Assembly: GCA_930367205.1 (NCBI GenBank)
Contig: OV884011.1
Location: 136,127,437 to 136,191,436, forward strand
Length of the DNA: 64,000 nt
From: Acanthosoma haemorrhoidale
Taxonomy: Eukaryota; Arthropoda; Insecta; Hemiptera; Acanthosomatidae
Direction of reading: 5' to 3'
Position 1 is the first letter of the stretch. Each line of letters opens with the position of its first letter. Positions 10,251-22,120 of the stretch are shown here, one piece after another. A program made the position numbers and the translations under genes. The notes under the pieces are model-generated. The model did no database searches. It was not told the origin of the DNA and saw only the letters and a program-made list of their open reading frames with translations.

Positions 10251-12855
10251 TCTTTTTGCAATTATTTTTCATGAAAAATGCGAACAGTACATATTTGAAT
10301 TATATGAATACATTTAAATAATTTTTTTCTTCTCTAAATTAAAAATTATAATAAATTCTTCATATCCCAAAAAATAATTAGGCAGTTCCAATTACATAAC
10401 TCATTCAAGATAAATCAAAATAGAATGTATCGACAGCATGGCGTTTTTTTTGAGAAATAAAAAAATAGGTTCCTTAATTTGAATAATTTGTGACTTAAAG
10501 CAAACTTAATCTAACTTTTTAAAAATATTTGTTAAATATTTTGATTTTCTCCAGATATTACTATTGTTTACTTGAGTTATGTTTTACTGCCTGTAATATG
10601 GGTTTAGCTCTTGGTGGATGCTGTAAAAATAAATATATAATTATAATAATTGTCTAAGTAGCTGATACAGTTTGTTGGACATCATTTAGTGCACCACTAG
10701 ACATTTTCAAAAAAAAAATACAAAAGCCGAGCGGAGTCTCTATCTAGCTCCTGCCATATTCTGGTGACCTGGCACTAAGAATCCCCTCCGTTTTTCCGCC
10801 CGCATTCCATTAGGTCTGTCTGTCTAACTAAAGAGGAGATATTTTATTTATTTGTAGCTTTTGCTTTATAAATAAAAGCATTGAATATATAATCATAATT
10901 CGTAGCACACAGACCTGTTCTCTATCCTTTTTATTCATTTTGTCTAAATTATTTGTTATCAGATATAGTATTGCCAGCATTCTACTTTTAGGGAAGAATA
11001 TTAATAATAATACAGTACTGATCAATAGCGATATTTTCATAATCATTGATTTGCAGGGTATTGTGTTATGTTTGGTCCCACCTTAGCCACTTTATAAGAC
11101 TTAATAGGCGATGGAGCCAGTAGAGAGCCTTTGCAGGCCAGCAGGCTATACCAACAATACTTTCAGGCATTGCCAAAACTGCTGCATTCTCGATGGCTTG
11201 TGAGCGTGACATTAACAATTAAAATTTGAAATAAATGTATTCATGTGTTATTTTCCTCCTGGAATAAAACAGCCACGATTAGCGAGATTTCACTGTGAAC
11301 TGAATGAACCTTTAAAATTCAAGAGCATTCATTCGGAGCAAGTTCACGAACAGTATCGTAATACATACAGCCTCATTAACATATTAAACTTTTTGTTTAT
11401 TTATTTATTTTTTAAATGAAGACTGCTGTAATATTCAATTAATTGGATGTTCATGGGCATATATATATTCATTTCATTATAAAGCATTTCAAAATATTGA
11501 GTCTGATTTCACTCATATATATGTATTTGAATGAAAAAAAAAACCATTCAAATTGAAATACATTTGAGTTTGTTTGTGCTATCATCTATCATCACCTTCC
11601 TGGGATGATGATAGACAGAGAGGAATTCGGGAGGCATGTTATGCAGCATCCCTTCGAGCAGGACGGTAGCTTCGGCCAGGAGCTTAGGAATGCCGCCCCC
11701 AGCCGATGCTATCGATCCGCCTCCAACGAATGTCCTCGTTTCCATCCATTATCCTTTATTTTCTCAGTCCAACGGTTTTTTTTTGCCCTTGGTGATCACT
11801 GGAGAACAAAAGCATAGGCCCGCAATAAAGAGCCTGAAGATGAAAAAAGTACCCAGAGAAAATAAAACTTAAAGTGGGATCACCACAGTAATTTGATCTG
11901 TATTGGAGTACTCGCACTGCAACATCTGAAGGGTCGTCCTCAAGAAATCAATTGATGACACTGACCAGACCTCGCTATATGCAGGAAAGATGGGCTATAA
12001 TTTGATGAGTCTCCAACTTATATTTGTAGATGTACCTTCCTTCCCAGAATCAATGCCTCCAACCACTACACTACACGAGAGCGCTTATGAGGCTTAAATA
12101 TTCATTAAAATTAAAATTTTCAAATTAGACCACTTTCCATTTAACCCTCTCGATCGATAATTACTTACACATTCCATGGCAAGGAAAGATAATTCAGCTT
12201 TTAAAGAACTAAAATGAAGACGGTAAAGTAACCGGAGCTTACGAGATTGGTTTCTCATGAGTCCCTTCTACTTCGAAAAATCTTGAAACCTCAAAATGGA
12301 AATAGAATGCAGTATAGAACTTCAGAGCCAAGATCGATAAATAACTACAAGAACTATCTCCTTACGTAGCAGGAAAGGGTAGAAGGACAGTGGATATGAA
12401 AATGCTACTTTGAAGACACGCCTCTTGAGGCTTGGAATTCTAGTTGTTTCAACACACTTAATAACACTTCCGCAAGTACTTTCCTCTTGACCTTAGGGGT
12501 AGACTGCTGGTTTTCGAAAATGTCCAGGACGCGGTGGATTCTGTTGTTAGCTGTTCACAAACAAGAGGGTACGAGATCCGTGTTTGTTGGGCGATCAGTG
12601 TCCTGCCTAGTTCGTGAGGTTGAAAATATCTCGAAGCTTACTGGACTTGGGAATTGTAATTAATCTGACAGTTATTTACAAATATCTTTAGCTAATTGAA
12701 CCTATATTTATCGCTGGAAGTTTGTTTTTAAGTTTGACATCACACACCGAAACAATTTACTAATTCTCTTACTGCTTGGAGTTTCTTATCCCTCTCTGTA
12801 CCTATCTGATTTTAGAGACATTCTCGCGTTGAATATATCATTCATAAAAATCTTT
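10251..12855. other. Mostly AT-rich intergenic DNA
   Basis: Apart from the ORF at 11548-11745, I see no supported feature. GC-richer islands at about 10725-10810 and 11080-11170 have no readable protein. A tRNA-like A-box (GTGTAGTGGTTGG on the - strand near 12075) has no good B-box and is not called. Confidence 0.35.
11548..11745 (-). CDS. Unrecognised 65-aa ORF in a GC-rich island
   Basis: An ATG at 11745 on the - strand, preceded in frame by TAA, opens 65 codons in a GC-rich island. The start is Gly-rich (TFVGGGSIASAGGGIPKLLA), followed by a hydrophobic/acidic helix-like part (EATVLLEGMLHNM). A possible acceptor (ttctccag) lies about 60 bp upstream, but joining to it runs into stops. No family is recognised. 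It may be an exon, a decayed transposon piece or chance. Confidence 0.2.
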   Translation of the reverse strand: METRTFVGGGSIASAGGGIPKLLAEATVLLEGMLHNMPPEFLSVYHHPRKVMIDDSTNKLKCISI

Positions 12856-13298
12856 TTCTTTTTTTTTATGGCGCTAAAATATCAAGCTGCCTTATTAGGC
12901 AATAAGTAATTAAGATAAATGCTCTCATTCATACCATATTTACAATTCATCATTCACTCGCTCATTCATACAATATTTACAGACAGCCCAGAGGCCTCCC
13001 AAATCCACATGTTTGTCACCTCCCTCGCATACAAAACAGGAAGCGGAGTCTTGGGAAGTCCCCCACGCTCCTCCGCCAGCCGCGTCACCGGATATGAGCC
13101 AGTGGAGGCTGACCAAGAGCGCGAGAGCCACAGACGCTCAGTACATGATTGGAGAAACTGGCCATTGCCAGGAGTCCCACTGTCACGCATTTATAGCGGG
13201 TCACAAGGCCACTGCCGTTTCAGTTCCCGAGGAGGGTTACAGGGATGAGTGGTGCAGTGCAATGGCTGTGCTACGGGATTAGGGTGGTTGGATATTCA
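12856..13298 (-). mobile_element. 5'-truncated retroelement insertion with long target duplication
   Basis: A direct repeat of about 25 bp (GTTGAATAnATnATTCATAA, continuing to AAATCT) lies on both sides, at 12830-12855 and 13299-13325. Read on the - strand the insert ends in an A-rich tail (ATAAAAAAAAGAAAAAG) directly beside one repeat copy, as expected of target-primed insertion. The 5' two thirds (12980-13270) are GC-rich and partly open; the 3' part is AT-rich UTR. The same 3' UTR occurs inverted at 40040-40140. The clade cannot be assigned because the reverse transcriptase is missing. Confidence 0.65.
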
Positions 13299-13326
13299 CG
13301 TTGAATAAATGATTCATAAAAATCTA

Positions 13327-13900
13327 AAACTGCTCCATGGCCACCCAAATCAAGCAAAAGCTGAAATAGAGCTATGAATACTTAAGCTTCATAAATCATG
13401 GTACAGTGTACGTTGGGTGGCATTTATTTTATGAGTTTTAATTATTATATAAAATGCAAAAATAATTTGATTGTATGGTTGTAATTTGGAAATATATACA
13501 CGATAATATATATATCTAACTATTTATTTATTTAACTTGTTAGTCTGTTTTTTTCAATCAGTCAATTACTATTTCTCCTCAGGTAACATTATTTTACGAT
13601 TAATAGAGATTCCACGTGAAGACTAATGCAGAGCGCCTTGTTACTATTAATGCAGTAGCAGACTCGTTTCTAGAATTGGAATCTGTAACAATGGAGCGAG
13701 ATTTTATATTGTTTGTGTGAATAATTGACAAATTACATATGGATGACCAGAGCATTGAACTCACTTGCAATGGCCATGTTAAAGTTGCGAAGGTAAAGAC
13801 GTCAGAGTTGACTGCAGCAAGGTGACCTGCGCGATTCCCTCCGTTAGAGACCAAGGCCACCTAAGTGTACTTGTTCGTCTCAGGGTCCAACCAGACCGGT
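13327..13900. other. Spacer between two mobile elements
   Basis: AT-rich, no coding signal. The last 20 bases (GGTCCAACCAGA near 13884) resemble the sequence just beyond the other end of the neighbouring transposon (GGTCCGCCAGA near 16129), a possible degenerate target duplication. Confidence 0.35.
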
Positions 13901-14711
13901 GCACACTGGTTCCTAACTACGAAAAACGGGACAAAAGTCCATTTTTGACACCTTCGTGGCCATAAAATGGTATTATAATTCAGTTAGAGACCTAAGGTAT
14001 TCAGAACCGATGGTTTCTAAGCTCTGGTCGTTATATTGTAAGCTCATCTACTTGAAGAAAGAGTAAGGGGTTAAGAATAAACAAGAAAATCGCGAGGAAA
14101 AGCCAAGTTTTGTAATGACGGGTAAAAGATATTTCAAGCTTATTTTAAAATTGTCTTTTAGTGGCTTACTTTTACAGGGCAAACAATGAAGCTAGCACGT
14201 TATTCACACTCGGGAAAATGTAACGATAACGTGCGCTTAGATCGTTTAATATAAGAAAAATTCTAGTTTTTATACATTATTTACGCTTTTAAAAGCTTAT
14301 GAATCTTCCGCTTCCAGCCGCTTCTGAAAATCAAGTTGATTCGTGTTCATACAAGTATGGAGAAGCGATTAGAACACAAATTAGCTGCGACCGAGTGCGA
14401 CCCTTGATTTTACATCCTTATTAGTGGAGACAAACGCGTCTGTTTATTTACATTCTGAGTATTTGACTCGGTATTAAAATTGAAAGAAATATACCAATGT
14501 GGTCCATTCCTTGTTGATCTTCTGACTCAGTTGTTATCACCATCCTAAAGATAATAATCATGGTTTCTGCCATAAAAGTGCCGTATTTGGAGTTCGAACA
14601 AACGCGAAGATAAGGAATTGAGTGAGTTATATTCAATTTCTGAACATCAATATGCAATGAAGTATAGTTTGACAAAAAACGGGCTCACGCATCTTTCAAA
14701 AAAATTTCAGA

Positions 14712-15287
14712 GCTTATGAGCAATGTAGGAAGCCTGACGAAAAGCGTAGAATGAAAACTACAAAAGAACATATCCAGCACAGCTTGAAAGAGAAAATTGG
14801 TATTTTAGTGGATGTGCCGAAACAAGAATCTGGTACAACCAACGATGGAAACAGCGCGCGACGTTTTTTCAGAGATTGGAAAACTGTTGCTGAGATTACC
14901 GAAATTAACGAAAACTTGATCCAAAAATTTTATGTGATTCTTCAAGTGATTTCTTCTGGTGCTTCTGTGGACTCCTCCAAGTTTGAAAAATACTGCCACG
15001 AAACTGCAGAGCTATATGTTTCTTTGTATGAATGGTACTACATGCCATCCTCTCTTCATAAAATTTTGATCCACGGAAAAGCGATTCTGGATTCTACTGT
15101 TTTACCGATTGGTTGGATATCAGAGGAAGCTCAAGAAAGTAAAAACAAGGATTTTAAACGATTTACGCTGAACCATTCCCGCAAAATATCGAGGACATCA
15201 ACAAGCGAAGACATCATACGTAATTTAATTATTTCTTCTGATCCACTCCTTTCAAGATTGAGACGAAATTGGCAAAAAACAAATTGA
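14712..15287 (+). CDS. C-terminal part of a transposon-encoded protein (broken)
   Basis: Coding begins after an acceptor-like 'aaatttcag' at 14711, in the same frame as the ATG at 14751 (AYEQCRKPDEKRRMKTTKEH). It is open for about 190 codons to TGA at 15285. Blocks seen are 'GTTNDGNSARRFF', 'FEKYCHETAELYVSLYEWYY', 'LHKILIHG', 'LPIGWISEEAQESKNKDFK' and 'SSDPLLSRLR'. I recognise this block order from abundant, uncharacterised transposon-associated proteins of arthropods. The N-terminal two thirds are absent here, and beyond the stop the frame shifts into a duplicated tail. It is probably non-functional. Confidence 0.6.
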   Translation, partial: AYEQCRKPDEKRRMKTTKEHIQHSLKEKIGILVDVPKQESGTTNDGNSARRFFRDWKTVAEITEINENLIQKFYVILQVISSGASVDSSKFEKYCHETAELYVSLYEWYYMPSSLHKILIHGKAILDSTVLPIGWISEEAQESKNKDFKRFTLNHSRKISRTSTSEDIIRNLIISSDPLLSRLRRNWQKTN

Positions 15288-15683
15288 ACTTGAGGAAGAG
15301 GCTGAAAATCTCCTTACAAACTTTCATCCAACACATAGTCACGAAGACTCTGGATTTCTGGACGAAGACAAAATTGAAAACTGATGTTTACCAACTTTAC
15401 CGCGTGTGGGTATCATTTTATATACATTATTTATCAATAACTTTTTTCATATACTATTTTTCTGCCCATAAGTACTTTTTTTTTAATAGCCACTAATCGG
15501 GGTAATAGTTCTCCACTCCTTGCAAGATTGAGACCAAATTGGCAAAAATCTCCAATAATTGAACTTGAGGAAGAGGCTAAAAATCTCCTTACAAACTTTG
15601 ATCTAAGTAACATTATAATAATCACGAACTCTCTGGATTTATGTACGAAGACGGAATTAAAAACTGGTGTTTACCAACTTTAC
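15243..15683 (+). repeat. Internal tandem duplication in the TIR transposon
   Basis: A segment of about 165 bp ('ccactcctttcaagattgag' through 'tttaccaactttac') occurs at 15243-15400 and again at 15512-15683 with scattered differences. A shorter junction motif ('atagccaytaatcgrrgtaatagtt') recurs near 15487 and 15715. The second copy keeps the downstream frame (NWQKSPIIELEEEAKNLLTN) without the stop that ends the first copy. Confidence 0.7.
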
Positions 15684-16124
15684 TACTTTACTCATTATGT
15701 TTTTTTTTTCAAATATAGCCATTAATCGAAGTAATAGTTTTATTGTGAGGAGCTACCTATGCTTATGTGCTGTGTACCTACATGTATTTATTTACCAATA
15801 CATTTTTTCACACTAAAAACAATGATGACTATGTGGAAAACTTACCTAATATTTTCTTGGTTGTTGAATAAGTCGCGTAAACTAACACCATTGCATTCAG
15901 CGTAAAAAAAAACTTTGATATTCATGGGTCACACTTGATTTTTGTGAAAGTTTTTTGTGTGTCTATTTTCGGACTATTTTTGCGCTATTTTTGGAAAATT
16001 TATCACCAGTTTTCCATCAAGGGCAATCTATACCTTCATTAAAAATGTGCAAAAAAATTTTTCAGGCGAGCTTTACTGTTTTGCAGACTTTTGTCCCGTT
16101 TTTCGTCGTTAGGAACCAGTGTGC

Positions 16125-19100
16125 GGTGGTCCGCCAGAATCTTGCTGTAAATGTTAATTAATGAGCAAGTAACAGGATACAGAGGTAAAAAAAAATGTAT
16201 ATATATAATCAAGGACGATATTGGGCAGTGAATTTTGGGCAAGAATGGATAAATTAGTGATGTTTAGAATCTTTATTCATGAAGGTTCCCAAAAGTCTGA
16301 GGGTACTGATTTATACTACCTATTAAGTTATCAGTAATTTCATCCTTTGAGAGTTCACAATTGCTTTTTCTCTTTCTTTCTTCCATTTCACGACAAAGGA
16401 AATTACTTGATAAAATGTGAACCAATAATGTAACCTAATAGATTAAAAAGTTCCTACCTTAAAATTGAGTATTTAGAACTCACCGGGTACTCAAAGTAAT
16501 TAAGTCAGACAATATTGAATTCACGATTTTTTATCGCTGGCTCTCAAAACTATTTTTTTGGCGGGAACTCTTTTCCGTCATTGTTTCAGGAAGAATTTAA
16601 AACTTTAAATCTTAGAATAATAACGTTAAAATAAGCAGTTTATGATTTGGGAAAGTGTAAAAGCTGACTGACTTGTTTGAAGTTTAATTTTACTTTTCCT
16701 ACATCTCTTGATTGAATTTTATCAAACAGATACTTAAGATATTTTAGCTAATCTGTAATAAACATTGAACACTTCGGATGGGTTTAATAATTTTCACAAT
16801 CACTGGCGTTGAGCATACAGAAAGCCAGACTACTGAGACGATTGCCCGTATCTGGTCGAAAGTTAGCCTTTCACTTTTGCTTTGGCAGTTATTTTAATTG
16901 GTCTCTCTTTGATGTAACGATAGTAATCACTCGATATAACCCCTATGACCTGGGTTTGCAAGCGATCGAAGGGAAACACCCACTGTGCTTAACATAAGGG
17001 CGTAAAAGCCCATACAACGCCATCCACTTACGTAGCAGGAGTCTTAGCGCTTCCTGAAAGTGCACATCTACGTCGGAGGACTGGTTTTGACCAGCCCCGG
17101 CCAGTCACTGACGCACCTAGCGATCGGAATCACTTTCACATTTACTTCTCGGGAGAATCGGCGATGGCTTTCCGATGTCGTCAGACAATCCCCAGCCTAT
17201 TATAAAATGAACGAATGGTGTGTTGTTTAATTGACGGATTATATTGCTAAATACGCTGTTTGTTAAATCCTGAATGATTACTTATTACTTCTTTGTTAAA
17301 GTTAAATATTTTGAAAATGATATTAATGTATTATGAAAAAGGACGCCACATCTACATCGGAGAATCTGGTTTCCCCCTTGAATGGAATGTGATAGTTTCA
17401 GCAAAACCAAAAAAAATTCCTAGTGCACCTGTTCGACCCTTTGAACCCTGACCGTTTAGAGGGATTATGCTTCAAAATTGTTTTTCTTGGTTGCAGACTG
17501 GGAATAAAACATGTTAGAACTCCTACCTTTGAATGAATAACATACTGTATTGATTTACAGTAGCAGCATACTTAATTGTTAGTTTGAAATTGCTTAATCG
17601 CTCTCAATATGCATAAAAGCAATTTAGGCACCATATAGAAAAACCTCGCCGTTTGAACTGCACCGATCGTGCTAATTTTTACCTGAGTTTGCTACTATAC
17701 TATAACAAACCGATGAGCGATAGTCACGTTTTAATCGCTTTCTAATACAATTCAACATCGGCTTTTTGGTGTTGGCTGCTTGGTTCAATTTGACAGTTTT
17801 TTGTTTTTTTTAATAAAAGTCTTTTTTTTAGAAGAATTATTTGTTTCACGCCAATTTCTAGCAAAAGGGTGCGGGGTTGGCTTACCATCGTTTATTTTTA
17901 TCTAAAAAAAACTAAACATCAGTTTAGGGGCCAAGTATAGACTGGATTCACACGGATCTGAAAGGCGCGAGTTTCATTTTACCAATCGAGAAAAGATCTT
18001 TGCTTATCACTCAGAATAATATTCTTCTTCTGGCTATAAAAGGGTGTTAACCATAACATCCACCGCAATGTCTGTATAGTGATAAAAATAATGAGTTCTT
18101 AACTCATAATTTTCAATGTTTGCAGGAGGTTACAGCAAGTACCAAAGTAGAACTGAGAAACTTGATTCAATATGTTTCTTGCATATTCCCTGGCGTGTTT
18201 GGTTATTAAATTCCGTTCATACTTAATAAAATGTGAAATAAGAAAAAGAGTAGGAATTGTTAGTACATGATGTAAAAAAAAATAAAATACTAACATTAAA
18301 TCACTACAAATGTTTTAATTTAACTTCGGAACTTACCAATCACCTTTACGTAATAATTATCCAAATCGATTCCATTTTTTGGTAGACAATGGACATGCTC
18401 TATGTCCAATGTCCAATATCGAAGTTAATTTTTTTCGTTGGAATTATAATTGCACTTGCAATTTATGTATTTTCCACCATGCCTCGAGTTGTATGATTTC
18501 TTGGATTTCTACCATTATATTCGTATCCACTTTTACTGAAAATGAGCAAATAAATAAAGAATTCATTAATGACAGTAACTACGGGGTATCGAACTTGTCA
18601 TAAGCTAGTTTAGATATTTATTTACAAATGGTCGAACCCCAAACATTTTGAAACCGAGTAGGCATGATAATGCTAAGACAGGTCCGCTAAATAACGCGCC
18701 TTAATCTACCACACTATTTTCCGGTTAATACCTATTAATTGCAGTCTTGGTATAAATAAGGTCGGGTAAAAACTTAAGTGTTTCAATAAGAAATGTTTTA
18801 AATGAGTTAGTAACTTTCGAAATTTGGACGATCTATTGGAAACCACCAAGAGTTGGAGTTTACAAAAAAAGCCTGATAGGTTAAAATGCTATACAAGAAC
18901 TAGATAACTTTTCTGAATATTCTTGAATAGCTGAAATCTCACGCAGGAAATGTAAAAACATTGCTTGGAATGAGGTGTGAACCAGTTCAATAGTACAAAA
19001 ACTTGACTTTTGGCAAATCTAGTTAAACACCATTACTTGTTACGTTGATCAATATAATCCATAAAAGGATAAAAATCCCAGGTAGAGCAATCCCTTGTTG

Positions 19101-19496
19101 ATATCTATGAAGATTACTTGGAATAAAGTTTGTTAAGTAGAACGGAGGAGGTGGTTTAGGGCTTTGTCACGCCCAATTTGAAAAGATGTGATGATCAAAC
19201 GGCTTAAACATAAACATTTTTGGGTTTCTTTCAACGAGGTGAAATATGACACGAATTACATTGTACTATACTGCAAAGTTGATTTGAAAATGTTTTGTTT
19301 TTCACACATTTCATTGTTCTATTCTGATGCTATTCAACTGCCAAGAAATCTGATTTTATCTTTTGAATTATAACCTATCAAGACTTCATTTGCAGCCCCT
19401 GAATCGATTAGCATTGAATTTCACTTAGTCATTATTTTGTTATACACAGTATTATTTCACTGTTATACCCATTTGTTATGGGTAATGTATATATTA
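16125..19496. other. Gene-poor AT-rich DNA
   Basis: GC-richer islands at about 16800-17200 and 17340-17520 have no long frame or recognisable protein. No gene, RNA or transposon is supported in these 3.4 kb. Confidence 0.4.
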
Positions 19497-19820
19497 TTAG
19501 GATGCAATTCTTACAATTCGTGGCATCCAACTATTATCCCGATGGGTGGTTGACCCTAGTGCAGTCTCCACAGAACTGGCTCCACCCACTCTGGATGTTC
19601 GTGATGGAAACCATCCACAGTTACTTGTTCTGACCAGTCTCTTTCCTGCCGATGATCCTCCCCCGGCTACATTTTCCAATTCCTGTCACTTTCTATCAAA
19701 GACTAATTACACAAATTAAATAAACAATGATAATAAAAAGTTACCCTGTTCCTCCAACCGGCTTTGTAGCCTGGGGAATAGGGCAGCCAGTAATACAAAG
19801 GATACGAGTGAAGTGTTCAT
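19497..19820 (-). CDS. Possible two-exon gene for a small secreted peptide
   Basis: Exon 1 (19820-19745) starts after an acceptor-like 'ttttcccag' and encodes a convincing signal peptide (MNTSLVSFVLLAALFPRLQS) followed by RLEEQ. It ends at a GTAAC donor in phase 1. A second open island (19682-19497) follows a 'gacag' acceptor. Joining in phase gives only about 20 more residues (GIGKCSRGRIIGRKETGQNK) and a stop. The long open frame in that island (Gly-rich, then AGKR, then about 45 residues to a stop) is in a different phase. Either the gene makes a very short secreted peptide, or the model or frame is damaged. No family is recognised. Confidence 0.3.
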
Positions 19821-20827
19821 GGTCCTGGGAAAACATATGGAAAAATCTTAGATAAATTCCGTTTTTTTACAAAAATTTTTAACTAAATTGTATTTTTTAA
19901 ACGAAAAGAGAGGGTAGAAAATGAGTAGACCACATTTACAGATGCTTACAAGTCTCCACCAGACTTTCTTAAAAACTTATCAACGAAACTACTCAATATT
20001 TTTGACTAACAACACTTAATTTTATTTGTTAAACTATCTCTGTAACTGAAAATTACCTTTTCAACCAATAACATACATTTTAACAAACTGGCTTTGAATT
20101 TATTAACTAGGCAATATATTGTGATATAGAATATACGGTTATAAGAAAGTACATACAGTCTGCTTCCATAGATAGATATGATGTGGCTATGGTTTGATTT
20201 TGCAATCTACAGCTGAATATATAGATGTCTTTCAAATTTAAAGCTGTGCAAACAGAATATTTCGAGCTATAGTCATCTCTGATTTCCAATTAAGGATTAC
20301 AGAAGAGAAATATTAATAACTCATATGTATCTCAATGTTGTATCATCAAAATCAACTTATTTGGTTCAATGTTGATGTCATATATTTATGCCATGTTTAT
20401 TTGAATTGAAATCCTGTGAAAACATTATTAATTTTGCAATTACTGAGCTCCTACCTCTAAATATGTAATTATTTCTTGTGATACATATAATGTATACATA
20501 TATGTATTATGAAAATAAATTAGCAATAAGGAAAGGAGCATCGGTTCTTGAACTAATATCAGTACTGGATTCATTGCAATGAGTCGACTATACAAATATG
20601 CTACTAGGTTTCCCACCCATTTGTTCTATAGGTCATTTTAAAAATAACTAAATATTTCAAGTACTATAACTCAAAACTGCATTAAAATAAATTTTCTGAA
20701 GTTTTTTTTTAATATAAGCTTCATAATTTTTTGACGCATTTCCTTTTTTTTTATTTTATAACGATTATTTTCTATGTGAATTTATTAAGTACTTGGCATC
20801 TTATTTGGTTGTTTCGTCAAAATTCAG

Positions 20828-21118
20828 AGGATTTTCCAATTAGATGCACCAGTCTTCTTCCTTTTGTTCAGGAAATGAATGAAAGATTACTTTTAGATGT
20901 TACAGCTCAAGGGTAATGCTTTCTCCGACTGGAATTTAATGATCAATTTTTCCCAGTAATACAGATAAAGTTATGACAACCCTTGATGAACAAAAACTTC
21001 AAGTTTTCTTAGCAGGTGTATTTAACATAGCGGAGATGAAACAAAGAGTGACAATCTGGGACAGAGCAGGAGACTGTCAAAGGTTAAACAACCATACTTT
21101 TTGCACAATAGAGTTAAG
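20828..21118 (+). CDS. Two candidate coding exons of an unrecognised gene
   Basis: Exon A (20828-20912) follows 'tcaaaattcag' and ends at GTAATG. Exon B (20957-21118) follows 'tttttcccag' and ends at AAG/GTAAGA, a near-consensus donor. They join in phase 2 and stay open: FVQEMNERLLLDVTAQG, then NTDKVMTTLDEQKLQVFLAG, then VTIWDRAGDCQRLNNHTF. The peptide is soluble and helix-like, with no domain I know. I found no further + strand exon. A tempting third exon at 22113-22190 is the antisense of the last ppk-1 exon and was rejected. Confidence 0.35.
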
Positions 21119-21436
21119 GTAAGAACAACAATTTTCAAATGATAATTTAGTTAAAAATTCTAGTTTTCAATTGTTTAAATCATTTCAACTTTGGTGACAT
21201 AAAAGTGAAATGCTAAAGGCTTTGATATTGTATTTTATTACAATAAAAAAACTGGTAACCGAATTTACTTCCATGGAATTCATAATTAAATTTATGACTT
21301 TTTACTTAACCCAAGTAATTTCTTTCTTGGAAACTCAATATATAATACAATCACAATGATAGGGCATCTTCCCTGGCCAGTGACTAGCGGGGGAAAGACT
21401 CAAATAGATGGGGTGATAAGAAAAAACAGTAACTTA

Positions 21437-21567
21437 TAAATCATTATTCAACTGTTGGTAAAATGGGGTAATTGCCACTTGTTTAATGAATTTATAACAT
21501 CATGTCAAAAATGTGTAGAATATCAAATTAAATATTCCTGTATAAATTTAGGATAGTAAATGAAAAC
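21437..21567 (+). repeat. 131-bp duplicated segment, copy 1
   Basis: This segment matches 22269-22399 in the same orientation with roughly ten differences in 131 bp ('actgttggtaaaatggg' through 'aggatagtaaatgaaaaca'). The second copy sits inside the last intron of ppk-1, so this may be a trace of a partial downstream duplication of that gene or a dispersed repeat. Confidence 0.7.
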
Positions 21568-22099
21568 AAAGACTTCTTAAGAGCATTTTCTCATAAATGC
21601 AAGAAAAAACCAAATAGTGTACTTTAAATGCCACTACCTATTCCTCAATACCTTAGTCAATGAAATAAATTTCAGATCGTTGATAATATTATTGAATTAA
21701 AAAATAAATGTTAATTCATTTTTGAAACATAGTATGCACAAAACTTAAACCAGAAGTTAGTTTGTCCGAATCTTTAATCAAATTTAAGGCAGCTTCCCAC
21801 CAGTTGAATGAAAACAGTTGAACTCCAAATTATTTCCTTTAAATTAAACCAGTTTAATTTTAGTGCTTGTAAAGGCAGTGGTCAGTTCAGACTATTGCCT
21901 GTACATGATTCAATTTTCTAAATCATTGATTAGTAAGTTTTTTTTGGAGGAGGGTTGGAGGTTGTTAAAAAAAAATCTACGAAAATCACTTTTTATTAAC
22001 TAATTATTATATATAACATGTAGTGTTGTATTCAAATAATTTATATATTAAATAATGGTTGTTAATTTAATTAATCAATAATTATAGCTAAAAATTAAA

Positions 22100-22105
22100 T
22101 TTATT
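22100..22105 (-). terminator. Polyadenylation signal AATAAA for ppk-1
   Basis: AATAAA on the - strand lies 15 bases beyond the TAG stop of ppk-1. The spacing is short but possible for a compact 3' UTR. Confidence 0.5.
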
Positions 22106-22120
22106 TGTGATAATAGACTA

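Larger units (their letters stand above)
13901..16124 (+). mobile_element. DNA transposon with 39-bp terminal inverted repeats
   Basis: The left end (13901-13939) starts GCACACTGGTTCCTAAC and continues ACGAAAAACGGGACAAAAGT. The reverse complement of 16086-16124 matches it over 39 bp with a single visible mismatch. The element is about 2.2 kb. It carries a coding segment preceded by an acceptor-like site (14712-15287) and an internal tandem duplication (15243-15683). The encoded segment resembles the C-terminal part of a protein repeated many times in arthropod genomes. I recall this resemblance but cannot name the superfamily with confidence. A more N-terminal piece of the same family lies at 60190-61087. 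Confidence 0.7.

Noticed and set aside
11600..11720. Neuropeptide-like W(X7)W-Gly-Arg sequence in an alternative frame on the - strand
   Set aside because: A single copy with no signal peptide and no repeated peptides; chance is more likely.
12046..12105. tRNA gene or SINE on the - strand
   Set aside because: An A-box-like motif is present but there is no convincing B-box or cloverleaf.
16809..16997. 62-codon + strand ORF in a GC-richer patch
   Set aside because: No splice signals, no domain and no repeat copy in this window.
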